Source: an uncultured bacterium (GTDB lineage: Bacteria > Verrucomicrobiota > Lentisphaeria > Oligosphaerales > Oligosphaeraceae). From it: DNA of 64,000 nucleotides. A program made the position numbers and the translations under genes. The stretch lies in NCBI GenBank assembly GCA_902776645.1, contig CACYQT010000046.1, positions 1-64,000 of the forward strand, in the 5' to 3' direction. Shown piece by piece: positions 51,957 through 61,129 of this stretch (within the stretch, counting starts at the first letter, position 1; every line of letters begins with the position of its first letter). Under the pieces are notes generated by a model, which was not told where the DNA came from, made no database searches, and saw only the letters and a program-made list of their open reading frames with translations.

Positions 51957-53114
51957 TTACAACAGCTTCTCGTAGATGCCGAGCAGCGTCTCGTAGACGG
52001 ATTCGGCGGAGAAGCGGGCGGCGGCGGATTCACGGCCCTTGAGGGCTAGCCGCCGGCAGGCGGCTTCGTCGTTGTAAAGCTCTGATATGGAGGAAGTCAG
52101 AGCGTCGATGTCGTTGAAGGGGAAGAGACGTCCGTCGACATCGTGGGTGATGATGGTCGAGGCCGCGCCGAGATCGGTGGCGACGACGGGCCGTTCCTGC
52201 ATCATGGCGGTGACGATGACGTTCGGAAAGCCTTCATAGCAACGCGACGGAACGACGACGATCCGTGCGTCCAGATAGGCCTGTCGGAGCGCGTCGCCTC
52301 GCAAAAATCCAAGCCATTGGATGTTTTTCGGAGCGTTTTGCGGCAGATTAGGGAAGTCGTCATAGGAGCCTGCGACGACGAACGGAATCTGCGGAAGCGC
52401 TTCCGCAGATTTGATGAAATCGAAAATGCCTTTTTCCGCGGAGACGCGTCCAATGTAGGTCACATTGTTTCCGACGGACCAATTTTCGGGCGGCGGATCC
52501 ATTTTAGGGGCGATGCCTGGAAGGATGGCGAGCTTGCTTTCCGGGATGCCCTGCTGGATGAATTTCCGCCGTTGGAAGTCAGTCTGGACGATGAACGTGT
52601 CGACATGGTTGAGAATCCGCCCCGTCGTGCGCGCCGCGATATTGCGGACCGTGTAGCCGAGGCTTTTCACGCGGGATTCGAGGCAGTTCTTTTGGAAGCA
52701 GGTCCATTCATGGCCGCCGAAGCACTGTTCGCAGATTTCGCCGTTGGCGTCGTAGCAAAGACCGTTGGGGCAGAAGAGACGGTAGTTCGGACAGCGCATG
52801 ACGACGGGAACGCCCATGCGTTTGACGGCCGGAATGATGGAGGGGGAGAACAACGGATATAGATTTTGTATCTGCACGATGTCCGGCTTGAATTCTTCGA
52901 TTTTCCGGCGGACCGCCTTGACGGCGCATGGATTGTGGATGCCGGTGAAAAAGCTTTTGACTTTTCCTGAAAGCGAGTCCGAAATCTCCGCGGAAGAACG
53001 TTTTAGCAATTCTACCGTGTGGCCATGGTCGGTCAGCAGTCGCGTCAGATTGATGACGGATTGCTCCTCGCCGCTCATTTTGGCGTATTCATTATGGATG
53101 AAGAGGACTCTCAT
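51957..53114 (-). CDS. GT4-family glycosyltransferase
   Basis: The 385-residue enzyme is a GT-B-fold retaining glycosyltransferase. It has an N-terminal acceptor domain (VLFIHNEYAKMSGEEQSVINLTRLL) and a C-terminal donor domain with NVTYIGRVSAEKGIFDFI and the EGFPNVIVTAMMQERPVVA E-x7-E motif. A Cys-rich insertion (CYDANGEICEQCFGGHEWTCFQKNC, about residues 120-150) is seen in a subset of GT4 enzymes and could bind a metal. It lies at the 3' end of the polysaccharide operon, 15 bases after the CapK-like gene. Confidence 0.9.
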   Translation of the reverse strand: MRVLFIHNEYAKMSGEEQSVINLTRLLTDHGHTVELLKRSSAEISDSLSGKVKSFFTGIHNPCAVKAVRRKIEEFKPDIVQIQNLYPLFSPSIIPAVKRMGVPVVMRCPNYRLFCPNGLCYDANGEICEQCFGGHEWTCFQKNCLESRVKSLGYTVRNIAARTTGRILNHVDTFIVQTDFQRRKFIQQGIPESKLAILPGIAPKMDPPPENWSVGNNVTYIGRVSAEKGIFDFIKSAEALPQIPFVVAGSYDDFPNLPQNAPKNIQWLGFLRGDALRQAYLDARIVVVPSRCYEGFPNVIVTAMMQERPVVATDLGAASTIITHDVDGRLFPFNDIDALTSSISELYNDEAACRRLALKGRESAAARFSAESVYETLLGIYEKLL

Positions 53115-53129
53115 GGCGCGATACAGCTG

Positions 53130-54479
53130 TCAGGCCTTGTAGTCGGAAATGACGAATTTCATCTTGCCCTTTTGCAGGGGGATTTCCGTGACGCGTTCCA
53201 TTTTGACGGTGACTTCATGGTGGACGGCGTTTCCCAAGGCGGTGCGGACATGCTCAAGTGTCTCGTCCAGATTGGGATAGGCGTCATTCGGAATGACGCG
53301 GACGACAATGGAGGCGTCCGCCAGCTGATGGACTTGGAACTGTTTGACGGCTTCCGGCGTGTTGTCGAAAAGCGTCGTGAGGAACTCGCCGTTGAGGCGT
53401 GTCTTCGACGGAAGCGTGAACGTTTCGGAAACGCGGCCTTTCACTTTGTCCATTAGTGGGAGGTTGCAGCCGCATGTGCAGCGTTTGTCCAGCCGTCTGC
53501 CGCGGTCGCCGTTCAAGTAGCGGATGAGCGGGAAGGCGAAATTCTGCAGATCGGTGATGGCGATGTTGCCGTATTCGCCGTTTGGGACGGGGCGGTTGTC
53601 ATCGTCCAGAAACTCGAAACGCCTTGTATCGTAGAACATGTGCAGTCCGTTTCTGGCAGGGCATTCCGCGGCGAGCCAGTAGATTTCACAACAGCCGTAT
53701 TGGTCATAAACCGGTGCATGGAAAGCAGTTTCGATTTTCTTCTGCTGGACGGGCGTGATGGGGGCGGAGGTCACCCAGATGACTTTTGGCGGCGGTAGCT
53801 GAATGTCGTGCTGAAGGACGTATTCCGCAAGATTGTCCATGGCGCCGACATAGCCGTGGAGGACTTCCGGACGGACGCGGATGAATTCGTCCAGGAAAAC
53901 GCGCATGTCCTTCTCCGTGAAGCTCGTGGCGTCGAGGAGGATCTGCTTGGTGGGGAACCATTGAAGGAAATGCATGATGCGTGCTTTCATGGACGTGCGG
54001 ACGTCCCGATAGACGTCCGCGCAGTCGGCGGCCGGAGAGATGTTCCACCAGCCGAGCATCCGCCAGCCGTTCGCCGCGCGGATTTCCTTCTTGGGATGAT
54101 AGACTTTGGCCGGAGTTCCTGAAGAACCGCCTGTCGTGGAAAGTTTTACGTCTTTTAACGACACATTGTCCGCAAGAAGATCGTCAAAGTTTTCCATGAG
54201 ATTCTGGCGCGTCAGGACGGGAAACTTGATGAAATCATCCGGAGTCCGGATGTCCTGCGGCGTGCAGCCGATCTCGGCGAAACGGCGGCGGTAGTAGGGG
54301 ACGTGCTCAAAGGCATGCTTGAGGATGGCTTGAGTCCGCTTCCAGTTGAGCGCCTCGATTTCGTCTGGCGACAGGAACTGGTCTTTCTTCAGTTGATCGA
54401 AATAACGCCGCGAACCGGGCTTGACCAGCTCGTATTTGAAGAAGAAAAGTTTTTCCTTGAAATTGGAAATGAATGACAT
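53130..54479 (-). CDS. Phenylacetate-CoA-ligase-like adenylate-forming enzyme (CapK/PaaK family)
   Basis: The ATG at 54479 gives a 449-residue protein; a longer open frame upstream is antisense to the glycosyltransferase gene. It has LKHAFEHVPYYRRRFAEIG, the P-loop-like STTGGSSGTPAKVY, TSAPITPVQQKKIE, YDQYGCCEIYWLAAEC and GRVSETF with a C-terminal ligase lobe. CapK-type members occur in capsule loci and may activate a carboxylate for attachment to the glycan. The gene begins 8 bases after the stop of the upstream GT4 gene. Confidence 0.85.
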   Translation of the reverse strand: MSFISNFKEKLFFFKYELVKPGSRRYFDQLKKDQFLSPDEIEALNWKRTQAILKHAFEHVPYYRRRFAEIGCTPQDIRTPDDFIKFPVLTRQNLMENFDDLLADNVSLKDVKLSTTGGSSGTPAKVYHPKKEIRAANGWRMLGWWNISPAADCADVYRDVRTSMKARIMHFLQWFPTKQILLDATSFTEKDMRVFLDEFIRVRPEVLHGYVGAMDNLAEYVLQHDIQLPPPKVIWVTSAPITPVQQKKIETAFHAPVYDQYGCCEIYWLAAECPARNGLHMFYDTRRFEFLDDDNRPVPNGEYGNIAITDLQNFAFPLIRYLNGDRGRRLDKRCTCGCNLPLMDKVKGRVSETFTLPSKTRLNGEFLTTLFDNTPEAVKQFQVHQLADASIVVRVIPNDAYPNLDETLEHVRTALGNAVHHEVTVKMERVTEIPLQKGKMKFVISDYKA

Positions 54480-54487
54480 ACGGGATA

Positions 54488-55660
54488 TCAACGTTTTGAG
54501 GCCATATTGGAGATGGCTTGCTGGCAGGCGTTGTAGATGGCGTTCGCGGCCTGTCTGGGCGTGTGGGAGGCGACGATGGCGCGGGAGGCGGCGCCCATGG
54601 CGGGCAGTTCCGCCTTTCGGGCGACGATGCTTTTCAGGACATCTGCCGTGCCTTGTGTGTCGTAAGGATCGAAGGTCCAGCCATTTTCGGGATGGACGAG
54701 TTCCGGATGGCAGCCGTTGTAGATGGAGGAGGCGACGGGCAGGCCGCAGGCCATGGCCTCCGGAACGACGAGGCTCCAGTTGTCCTGCAACGTCGGAATG
54801 ACGAAGCAATCCGCCGCCCGGTAGAACATCGGGATGTTGGAGTAGTCGACATTTCCCGCGAAGACGGCATGGATGCCATGCTGCTTGCAGAAATCTTCAA
54901 GATATGCGCGCTCCGGGCCGTCGCCCGCCAGGAGAAGAGCCGCTTCCGGTTTCGCAAGATTCCATGCTTCAAGAAGTTGCCGCAATCCCTTCAGTTCGAC
55001 GAGACGTCCGACAAAAAGAAACACGAGTTTGCCGTCGAGGCCGTGTTCCTTGCGGAATGAGCGGGCGGCGTCATCGCCGATGGCGACGCAGGCCTTGGCT
55101 AGCTGTTCGGAATCCGCGGCCATCTGACCAGTGGAAATCTTCGATTCCGGATATCCAAGAGCCATTGTATATTCTTTGCAAAGACTTCCGTTGCAGCAGA
55201 TATGGTCTATCCAACGGGAGGCGAACTTGCGATACCATGTGCGGAAGAACTGCGCATGCTTCTCCGTGTGTTTGGTTGGTTCGTAGCACATGACATGGGG
55301 GATGTGATTCCGGAAGCGGAGAAGCAGGGGGGCGTATGTCCATTGGAAGAAGCCGTCGGAGACAGTGACATCCGGCCTTGTCTCTCGGACTGTTTTCAAG
55401 AGATTGGGCTGGAATGGGATGCGGATGCCTTTCCGGCTGACGCTGGAGATCGGGGCGCTTTTCTTGCCGGAAAGGCGGATTTCGCCGGAAAGGCCGATGG
55501 CGCGGTCTCCAAGTATCTCGTGAATCCTGTTTTGGCAGCGTTCGGGAACGACTTCCGCGTTGTAGACCAGACTGAAATGGTGGCCGCACAAGTTGTCCAG
55601 CTCCGCATAGACGGGAATGCGGTAGTCCAGAAACGAGCGGGTAGTCCAAGTGATGTTCAT
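54488..55660 (-). CDS. GT4-family glycosyltransferase
   Basis: The ATG at 55660 is preferred to a TTG three codons earlier. The 390-residue GT-B enzyme has LVFLFVGRLVELKGLRQLLEAW at the donor-site start, LLLAGDGPERAYLEDF, and CFVIPTLQDNWSLVVPEAMACGLPVA carrying the E-x7-E variant. It should transfer one sugar of the repeat unit on the cytoplasmic face of the inner membrane. It begins 12 bases after the SGNH gene. Confidence 0.9.
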   Translation of the reverse strand: MNITWTTRSFLDYRIPVYAELDNLCGHHFSLVYNAEVVPERCQNRIHEILGDRAIGLSGEIRLSGKKSAPISSVSRKGIRIPFQPNLLKTVRETRPDVTVSDGFFQWTYAPLLLRFRNHIPHVMCYEPTKHTEKHAQFFRTWYRKFASRWIDHICCNGSLCKEYTMALGYPESKISTGQMAADSEQLAKACVAIGDDAARSFRKEHGLDGKLVFLFVGRLVELKGLRQLLEAWNLAKPEAALLLAGDGPERAYLEDFCKQHGIHAVFAGNVDYSNIPMFYRAADCFVIPTLQDNWSLVVPEAMACGLPVASSIYNGCHPELVHPENGWTFDPYDTQGTADVLKSIVARKAELPAMGAASRAIVASHTPRQAANAIYNACQQAISNMASKR

Positions 55661-55672
55661 ATAATGCAAAAA

Positions 55673-56581
55673 TTATGGTTGCTGCGGCAAGATGATTTTG
55701 CCGCCCAGATATTTAGTGACTTCCAGCTGGCCTTTGGGATTGAGATGGAGCGGATCGATGAACAGTTCGTATCGTGATTCAAAGGCGGAATTGGCGTCGA
55801 TGAATGTGACGTTTGGATGGCGTGAAATTGCATCCTTTATATAATTCAGGGCGGCGGCGGATTTTTCCGGTTCCGCGTTGTTCAGCAGATCGACGTTCGG
55901 GAGATGCACAAGGAAGAGGCGGATGTCCTCTTTTTCCAGAAACTCTAGCGTCTCTTCAAAAACGGCTTGGGTGCCTGGATTGAGTTGCACTTTCCAAAAA
56001 CTTCCTTTGGCGAGCTGCCGTTTGAAGAGTTCTATGTTCAACTGCTTGACGGAGCGGTTTTTCCAGTCATGGCGGTAGCCGCGGATGACGGCGCCGATCC
56101 GTGAATCGTCGTAGCGGGAGAGGGGAATGAGATTTTTCAACCAATACTCTTTGAAGGAAGCGCTGTCGCGGACATATTTGGCGACTGTCGGCGATTCATT
56201 GATGAATGGATAGAAAAGCGCGTGGGAATTGACGGCGAGGCCGCCTGAGAAGGAACGCGGCCCGATGTCGTAGAGGATGGCCTTCGGCTTGTGTCCGGTC
56301 GATTCAATGTAGTGTCGAATCATGACGAGGCGATCAGGAATGGATGTCCCGTTCATGCAGTATTTTGCGACGGAATGGCCGGATAGTTCCTCCAGCAGGT
56401 CGCGGTCGATGGCCATTTCGGACATGGAATGGCCGATGACGAGAATGTCCGCCGGCCATAGGCAGTAATACTGTTTCAGGCCATGGTTGAAGAGCTTGAG
56501 GCAGAGGATATTGACGATGGCGAAGACCAACAGTCCGGCCAGGCATTTTTTGATGAGGGATGTTTTCGGGGTGGAGGACAC
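55673..56581 (-). CDS. Membrane-anchored SGNH/AlgJ-like acyltransfer partner protein
   Basis: The 302-residue protein has one N-terminal TM helix (about 12-32). It then shows DILVIGHSMSEMAIDRDLL (SGNH block I with nucleophile Ser) and FIDPLHLNPKGQLEVTKYL (the DxxH block). ADI and YDIGPR lie in between. Such proteins take acetyl groups passed across the membrane by an MBOAT partner and place them on the polysaccharide outside. The MBOAT gene lies directly upstream with a 7-base gap. Confidence 0.8.
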   Translation of the reverse strand: MSSTPKTSLIKKCLAGLLVFAIVNILCLKLFNHGLKQYYCLWPADILVIGHSMSEMAIDRDLLEELSGHSVAKYCMNGTSIPDRLVMIRHYIESTGHKPKAILYDIGPRSFSGGLAVNSHALFYPFINESPTVAKYVRDSASFKEYWLKNLIPLSRYDDSRIGAVIRGYRHDWKNRSVKQLNIELFKRQLAKGSFWKVQLNPGTQAVFEETLEFLEKEDIRLFLVHLPNVDLLNNAEPEKSAAALNYIKDAISRHPNVTFIDANSAFESRYELFIDPLHLNPKGQLEVTKYLGGKIILPQQP

Positions 56582-56588
56582 GGAAGTT

Positions 56589-57953
56589 TCAGAACTGCAG
56601 GTAGATGAAAGATCTGGAGGAGACAGCCAGCAGGGCGATGAGGCAGGCGATCAAGGCATAGCCCGTGATACGCACGGCGTCCGGGCAGCGTTCTTTTGTA
56701 AAGCTGTTGTAGGCCGCGAAATCGACGCCGAACAGAACCAATATGGCGATAACGTTCAGGGCGAAAGTGACTTGTGCGACGCCGAAGGTCGGACGGCCTG
56801 GATGAGTCACGATGCGGGTGATGATCTGGATGGCGCGTTTGAAGGTCGGAGCCCTGAAGAAAATCCACGCCGTATTGACGATGGCGAATGTCACGATGCA
56901 GCGCAGGAGATTGACAATCCGTGATTTGGATTCGTTTTTCTTTCCGAAGAGCAGGACATGCATAAGATTGAAAACGCCGTGGATGGCGCCCCAGAAGATG
57001 AACGTCCAGTTGGCGCCGTGCCAGAGGCCGCTCAGAAGGAAGACAACCAGTTGGTTGCGGATCCATTTCGGCTTGCTGACGCGATTGCCGCCCAGCGGGA
57101 TGTAGAGATAATCACGGAACCAGGAGGTGAGGGAGATGTGCCAACGTTTCCAGAAGTCCGGTATCGACGTCGCGAAGTAGGGGAAATTGAAGTTGTTGCG
57201 AAGGTCGATGCCGAAGAATTTGGCGGAGCCGCGTGCGATGTCGGAATAGCCGGAGAAGTCGGCGTAGATTTGGATGGAGAAGAAAATGGAAGCGACGAGC
57301 AGCGTACCGCCGGTGGCGGTTTTAGGGGATGCGTAGGCGCGGTTGATATAGGATGCTAGCCTGTCGGCGACAACCATTTTCTGGAAAAGCCCCCAGATGA
57401 CGAGTTGGATGCCGTCTGAAATCTGCTGTACGGAAGGGAGTTTGGATTCTTTGAATTGCGGAAGGAGTTCATCCGCTCGCCCAATGGGGCCCGCTGCAAT
57501 CTGCGGGAAGAAGGCCGTGAAAAGGGCGAAACGCGGCAAGTTGTTTTCCTGCTGGATTTTGCCGCGCGAAACGTCAATGACGTAGCCTAACGACTGGAAG
57601 GTGAAGAAGGAGATGCCGACGGGCAGGAGGATGTCCAGATGCGGGATGAGATAGGGCAGTCGCAGGCTTTCGAACAGTTGACGGAATGAGTCGTTGAAGA
57701 AGTTGAAATATTTGAAAACGGCTAGTTCAAGGAGGGACAGCGTGACGGCCAGTGCGGTTTTTCTGTATTTTGCGCAGAAGAAGCAGATGAGCGTCTGGGC
57801 GAGCAGGAGGAAGGTGAACCGCCAGTCGAAGGCCGCGTAGAAGACATAGCTTGCCGCCAGCAGAAGCCATCCTCTGAATTTCTGCGGCAGGCATGCATAT
57901 GCCAGTGCGCATGCGATCAGAAAAAAGAAGTAGTTTATATCAGTGAACAGCAC
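56589..57953 (-). CDS. MBOAT-family O-acyltransferase (AlgI-like)
   Basis: A GTG at 57953 giving VLFTDINYFFFLIACALAYACLP is chosen because AlgI-type proteins start at this point. A longer frame to 58013 adds 20 poorly conserved residues. The 454-residue protein has about ten TM helices and the MBOAT motifs PVGISFFTFQSLGYVIDV, FPQIAAGPIGR, YADFSGYSDIARG and FWKRWHISLTSWFRDYLYIPLGGNR, with the catalytic His in LLSGLWHGANWTFIFWG. It moves acetyl groups from acetyl-CoA to the outside for polysaccharide O-acetylation with its SGNH neighbour. Confidence 0.9.
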   Translation of the reverse strand: MLFTDINYFFFLIACALAYACLPQKFRGWLLLAASYVFYAAFDWRFTFLLLAQTLICFFCAKYRKTALAVTLSLLELAVFKYFNFFNDSFRQLFESLRLPYLIPHLDILLPVGISFFTFQSLGYVIDVSRGKIQQENNLPRFALFTAFFPQIAAGPIGRADELLPQFKESKLPSVQQISDGIQLVIWGLFQKMVVADRLASYINRAYASPKTATGGTLLVASIFFSIQIYADFSGYSDIARGSAKFFGIDLRNNFNFPYFATSIPDFWKRWHISLTSWFRDYLYIPLGGNRVSKPKWIRNQLVVFLLSGLWHGANWTFIFWGAIHGVFNLMHVLLFGKKNESKSRIVNLLRCIVTFAIVNTAWIFFRAPTFKRAIQIITRIVTHPGRPTFGVAQVTFALNVIAILVLFGVDFAAYNSFTKERCPDAVRITGYALIACLIALLAVSSRSFIYLQF

Positions 57954-58914
57954 GGTGGAAAAGGCGCGTGGCCAGTAGATTAAGTGCCTTGATAACCGTG
58001 AGCGGGAAAACAATGGCGGCTGGTATGGCCAAAATCAGGAACAGCGGGAAAAGACTGGATGGATTGGGGAGGAAAGCAAAGAATCTGGCAAGAATCTGGA
58101 TGGCGATCATCTGGTAGAGATAGATGCCGAAGCAGTTTTTGGAGATATGCTCGACGACGGCGCGGCAAGGACGGAGGAGAGGGGCGCAGATCCATGAAAG
58201 GGCGAGCATGAAAGGCAGTGCGAGACAACCGCTTGCGGGATAGAAAAGGCCTGGATGGAAGACGGAGAGATACAGGAAGAAAATGGCCGTGGCATAGACG
58301 GGAAGGCGCGGGATGCGACGCAGGCTGTCGATGTTCTCCGCCGCGATGATACCCAGCAGGAGGAAAATGAAGTGGCGGGAGAAGAGATGGATCGCGAACA
58401 GATTGTTGCTGACACGCATCAATGAAAGTCCGATGGCCACTGTCAGGAAGAGGATGATGATTGGATTGTACGCTCGCGAAATGAGCGGCGCAATCAAATA
58501 GAATTCGAAGAGGACATAGATGAACCACAGGAAAATCACATAGGAGGCCGTCGGACGGTAGAGGAGATTCAGGGCGGTGCGCATCGCTTTCGCGGAGAAG
58601 TGGTGCTGCGCAAGCGGGATGAGCGAAAGCAGGATGCCCAATATGACGAACGGCAGGGCGAATTTTCGGAATTTGTCGCCGATGAGAAGAAGGTAATCGG
58701 AAAAATTCTTCATGGGCTTTCTCGTATAATGCATGAGAAAGCCGGATATGAAGAAAAACGCCCCCATGTGGAAGGAATAAATCCATGCCTTCAATTTTTC
58801 ATACCAGGCCGGGGCGAATGCTACGCTGCAATGGCCTAGAATGACGAACAACAGCGAGATGGCGATCCAGACATCGACGAGGAAAAGTCTTCTTTTAGCA
58901 GGTCGATTGGTCAT
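57940..58914 (-). CDS. Acyltransferase-3 family membrane protein
   Basis: The ATG at 58914 follows directly on the first TM segment (RPAKRRLFLVDVWIAISLLFVILGH). A longer upstream frame is antisense to the ligase gene. The 324-residue protein has about ten TM helices and family motifs FVILGHCSVAF, FHMGAFFFISGFLMHY and CFGIYLYQMIA. Members O-acylate surface sugars. It overlaps the O-antigen ligase gene by 20 bases and the MBOAT gene by 14 bases, so translation is coupled. Confidence 0.85.
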   Translation of the reverse strand: MTNRPAKRRLFLVDVWIAISLLFVILGHCSVAFAPAWYEKLKAWIYSFHMGAFFFISGFLMHYTRKPMKNFSDYLLLIGDKFRKFALPFVILGILLSLIPLAQHHFSAKAMRTALNLLYRPTASYVIFLWFIYVLFEFYLIAPLISRAYNPIIILFLTVAIGLSLMRVSNNLFAIHLFSRHFIFLLLGIIAAENIDSLRRIPRLPVYATAIFFLYLSVFHPGLFYPASGCLALPFMLALSWICAPLLRPCRAVVEHISKNCFGIYLYQMIAIQILARFFAFLPNPSSLFPLFLILAIPAAIVFPLTVIKALNLLATRLFHRAVH

Positions 58915-60124
58915 TGCTTGGCTGATGATAGAAGCCTTTGGGGGCATTTTCGCACCAGATGTTCCAGAATGCGAGAACGCAGAAAGCCAATGTGGAGAGC
59001 GGCCCCCAGTTGCTGCCGATGATGGGCACGCTGTTGTTGTTGATGGCGATGACGATGAAGGCGCTGGCGATGGCGCTGGCGTATGGTGACTCGAAAAAGA
59101 TCTGGACAAGCAGTGATTTGATGAGGCGTTTGAACAGGACGAGCCAGAAGGAGAGTCCGATCAAACCTGTATTGATAAGGATGGATATGTAGCCGTTGTG
59201 AGCGGAAAGGGCGTACATGAAGCCGAAGGATTTTCCTGCGCGTTCACCGACGGCAAAGCCCCAGCCTTGCAACGGCCTTTGAAGCCAGATGTCGATATAT
59301 CCGCTCCAAAGATACAATCGTCCCGAAATGGAGGTGACATTTCGGACGGATTTATGCGGGAAAAGGATTTTGAATATGATGCGTTTCCCGAAATAGTAGG
59401 CGGCGGCCAGACTGATGATGGTGAGGAGGAAGAAGGAAATGTGGAAACGGTTGTTGCGATCGAAACTGAAGATGAAAATGAGCGCGCATGCGAAGGAGAC
59501 GTTGCTGGCGGAACTGGTGCCGAGCAACAGGCAGAACAAGCCTCCGAAAATATAGTATTTCATCTCGCTGAGCGGAAGGAGGTTGGTGCGATAGGCGCAA
59601 AGGGAGAGGCAGGCTGTGACGGCGGCGCAGACGGAATAGGTGTTCGTATGCAAAGTGCCTGATCGAATGTTGCCTATCAACAGGAGCAACGTCAAGGCCG
59701 CGCTGAAGTTTAGAAGGCCTCTGAATGCGCTTAATGCTGTTCGGAACTTCATGAAGATCATATAGATATAAGCGGAGAGGATCAACATGGTGCCTGCTCG
59801 GTAGCAGATATAAAGTGCGCTGCTTCCGCGGATGCGCCACAGGATGGTGACGAAGGCGAACATATAGTAGGAGAACCAGCATTTGATGGTTCCATGCCAT
59901 AATCGTTTCCAGGGGACATGCCACCTGTTTTCATAGAGCCAGCACGCACAGAAGCCAATGACGGCGATGTCGAAAATCGCAAGGCCGTCGATGGCGGTGT
60001 AATTACTGACATCCGCTCGGTAGCGTCGCAGGAAGATGGTGTTGCGCAGAATCGGTATCAAGATGGGGATGAGCATCTTGATACTCGGGCCGTCATATGG
60101 ATTTAGTAGGCTTTGCAGTCTCAC
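58895..60124 (-). CDS. O-antigen ligase/polymerase-like membrane protein
   Basis: The 409-residue protein (GTG start; an ATG at codon 17 is possible) has about eleven TM helices and a long periplasmic loop before LQRPLQGWGFAVGERAGKSFGFMYALSAHNGYISILINTGLIGL. This last stretch is the Wzy_C signature of O-antigen ligases and polymerases, with the conserved HN. It should join lipid-linked oligosaccharide units, or ligate the chain to lipid A core or a similar acceptor. It follows a GT2 gene by 33 bases. Confidence 0.85.
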   Translation of the reverse strand: MRLQSLLNPYDGPSIKMLIPILIPILRNTIFLRRYRADVSNYTAIDGLAIFDIAVIGFCACWLYENRWHVPWKRLWHGTIKCWFSYYMFAFVTILWRIRGSSALYICYRAGTMLILSAYIYMIFMKFRTALSAFRGLLNFSAALTLLLLIGNIRSGTLHTNTYSVCAAVTACLSLCAYRTNLLPLSEMKYYIFGGLFCLLLGTSSASNVSFACALIFIFSFDRNNRFHISFFLLTIISLAAAYYFGKRIIFKILFPHKSVRNVTSISGRLYLWSGYIDIWLQRPLQGWGFAVGERAGKSFGFMYALSAHNGYISILINTGLIGLSFWLVLFKRLIKSLLVQIFFESPYASAIASAFIVIAINNNSVPIIGSNWGPLSTLAFCVLAFWNIWCENAPKGFYHQPSNDQSTC

Positions 60125-60156
60125 GGTTGGAAATGTTGTCTATATGTAAATCCGTT

Positions 60157-61113
60157 TCATCGGAGATGTTCTCTGATACGGAGGATTGTGGCGAAAAGGA
60201 ACCAAAGGCAGCGCGAACGGCTGCAAATGGCGAAAACGGAATTGAGTCTGTTTTTCGGGAAAAGGGCGGAGCATTTGAGAACGTCCTGTCGTGCGGCTTC
60301 GTAACGTCCATCCAGAAGCATGGAGTAGGCCATGCCGCGCGCGATACGCGCCTGGGCGCGCGCGAAACTGTCTTTCATGCCCTGTGGCAGGCGTTGGACG
60401 ATTCGTTGCGACCAGATGTCGATTGGCACGGCGGACGCCCAGCGCTTCCGCGCTTTCGCGAGCCATCCATGCTTTTTCGTGATCAGGCCGCCGTCGCTGG
60501 TGAAGAGGATTTCCGGAATGAAGCCCCACGGGCCATAAGTCGCGACAAGCGCCCAGAATTCAAGGTCTTCACAGACTCTGAAATCCTCCCGTTGGCCGCC
60601 TGTCGCCTTGGCGACGGCGGTCCGGATGAGCGCTGAACCCGTGCATACATGGTTGTATTTCGCCCATGTATCATAGAAGTCGTCCAACTGGACAGCTTGG
60701 CGGGCCGGCGGAGGATCGGGCAGGACCGACTCCTTGCCGTTGAAGGTCTTGTGGCGTTGCATGACGCTGACGGCGACAGCCTGCGGATGGTTTTCCAGAA
60801 ATTCCGTCGTTTGATTGAGGAATTCCGGCTCCCAGAAATCGTCGCCGTCAAGGAAGGCCATGAATTCGCCAGTGGCTTCGGAAAGGCCTCTGTTTCGGGC
60901 GGCGGCGGGGCCATGGTTGCCGTCCTGTTTCAGGATTTTTATGGACGGGATGGCGAGACTTGCGATGACATCGAGCGTGTTGTCCGTCGAGGCGTCATCG
61001 ACGATGATGATTTCAATGTCGTGTCCGCCATTCTGGGAGATGACGGAACGGAGCGTCCTTTCGATGAGAGGCGCGGCATTGAAGGTTGGGATGATGACGC
61101 TTACGGAAGACAT
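60157..61113 (-). CDS. GT2-family glycosyltransferase
   Basis: The 318-residue GT-A enzyme begins VSVIIPTFNAAPLIERTLRSVISQ and has IEIIIVDDASTDNTL, AARNRGLSEATGEFMAFLDGDDFW (DxD metal site) and CEDLEFWALVA as the catalytic-base region. The C-terminal 90 residues are helical and basic. It is one of the sugar-adding enzymes of the polysaccharide operon, 16 bases after the next upstream glycosyltransferase gene. Confidence 0.9.
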   Translation of the reverse strand: MSSVSVIIPTFNAAPLIERTLRSVISQNGGHDIEIIIVDDASTDNTLDVIASLAIPSIKILKQDGNHGPAAARNRGLSEATGEFMAFLDGDDFWEPEFLNQTTEFLENHPQAVAVSVMQRHKTFNGKESVLPDPPPARQAVQLDDFYDTWAKYNHVCTGSALIRTAVAKATGGQREDFRVCEDLEFWALVATYGPWGFIPEILFTSDGGLITKKHGWLAKARKRWASAVPIDIWSQRIVQRLPQGMKDSFARAQARIARGMAYSMLLDGRYEAARQDVLKCSALFPKNRLNSVFAICSRSRCLWFLFATILRIREHLR

Positions 61114-61129
61114 TGGGGGGAGTCGTCGA

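Noticed and set aside
53130-54809. Longer start of the CapK-like gene at 54809
   Set aside because: The first 110 residues would be antisense to the GT4 gene ending at 54488 and have Arg/His/Leu shadow-frame composition. The family sequence begins at 54479.
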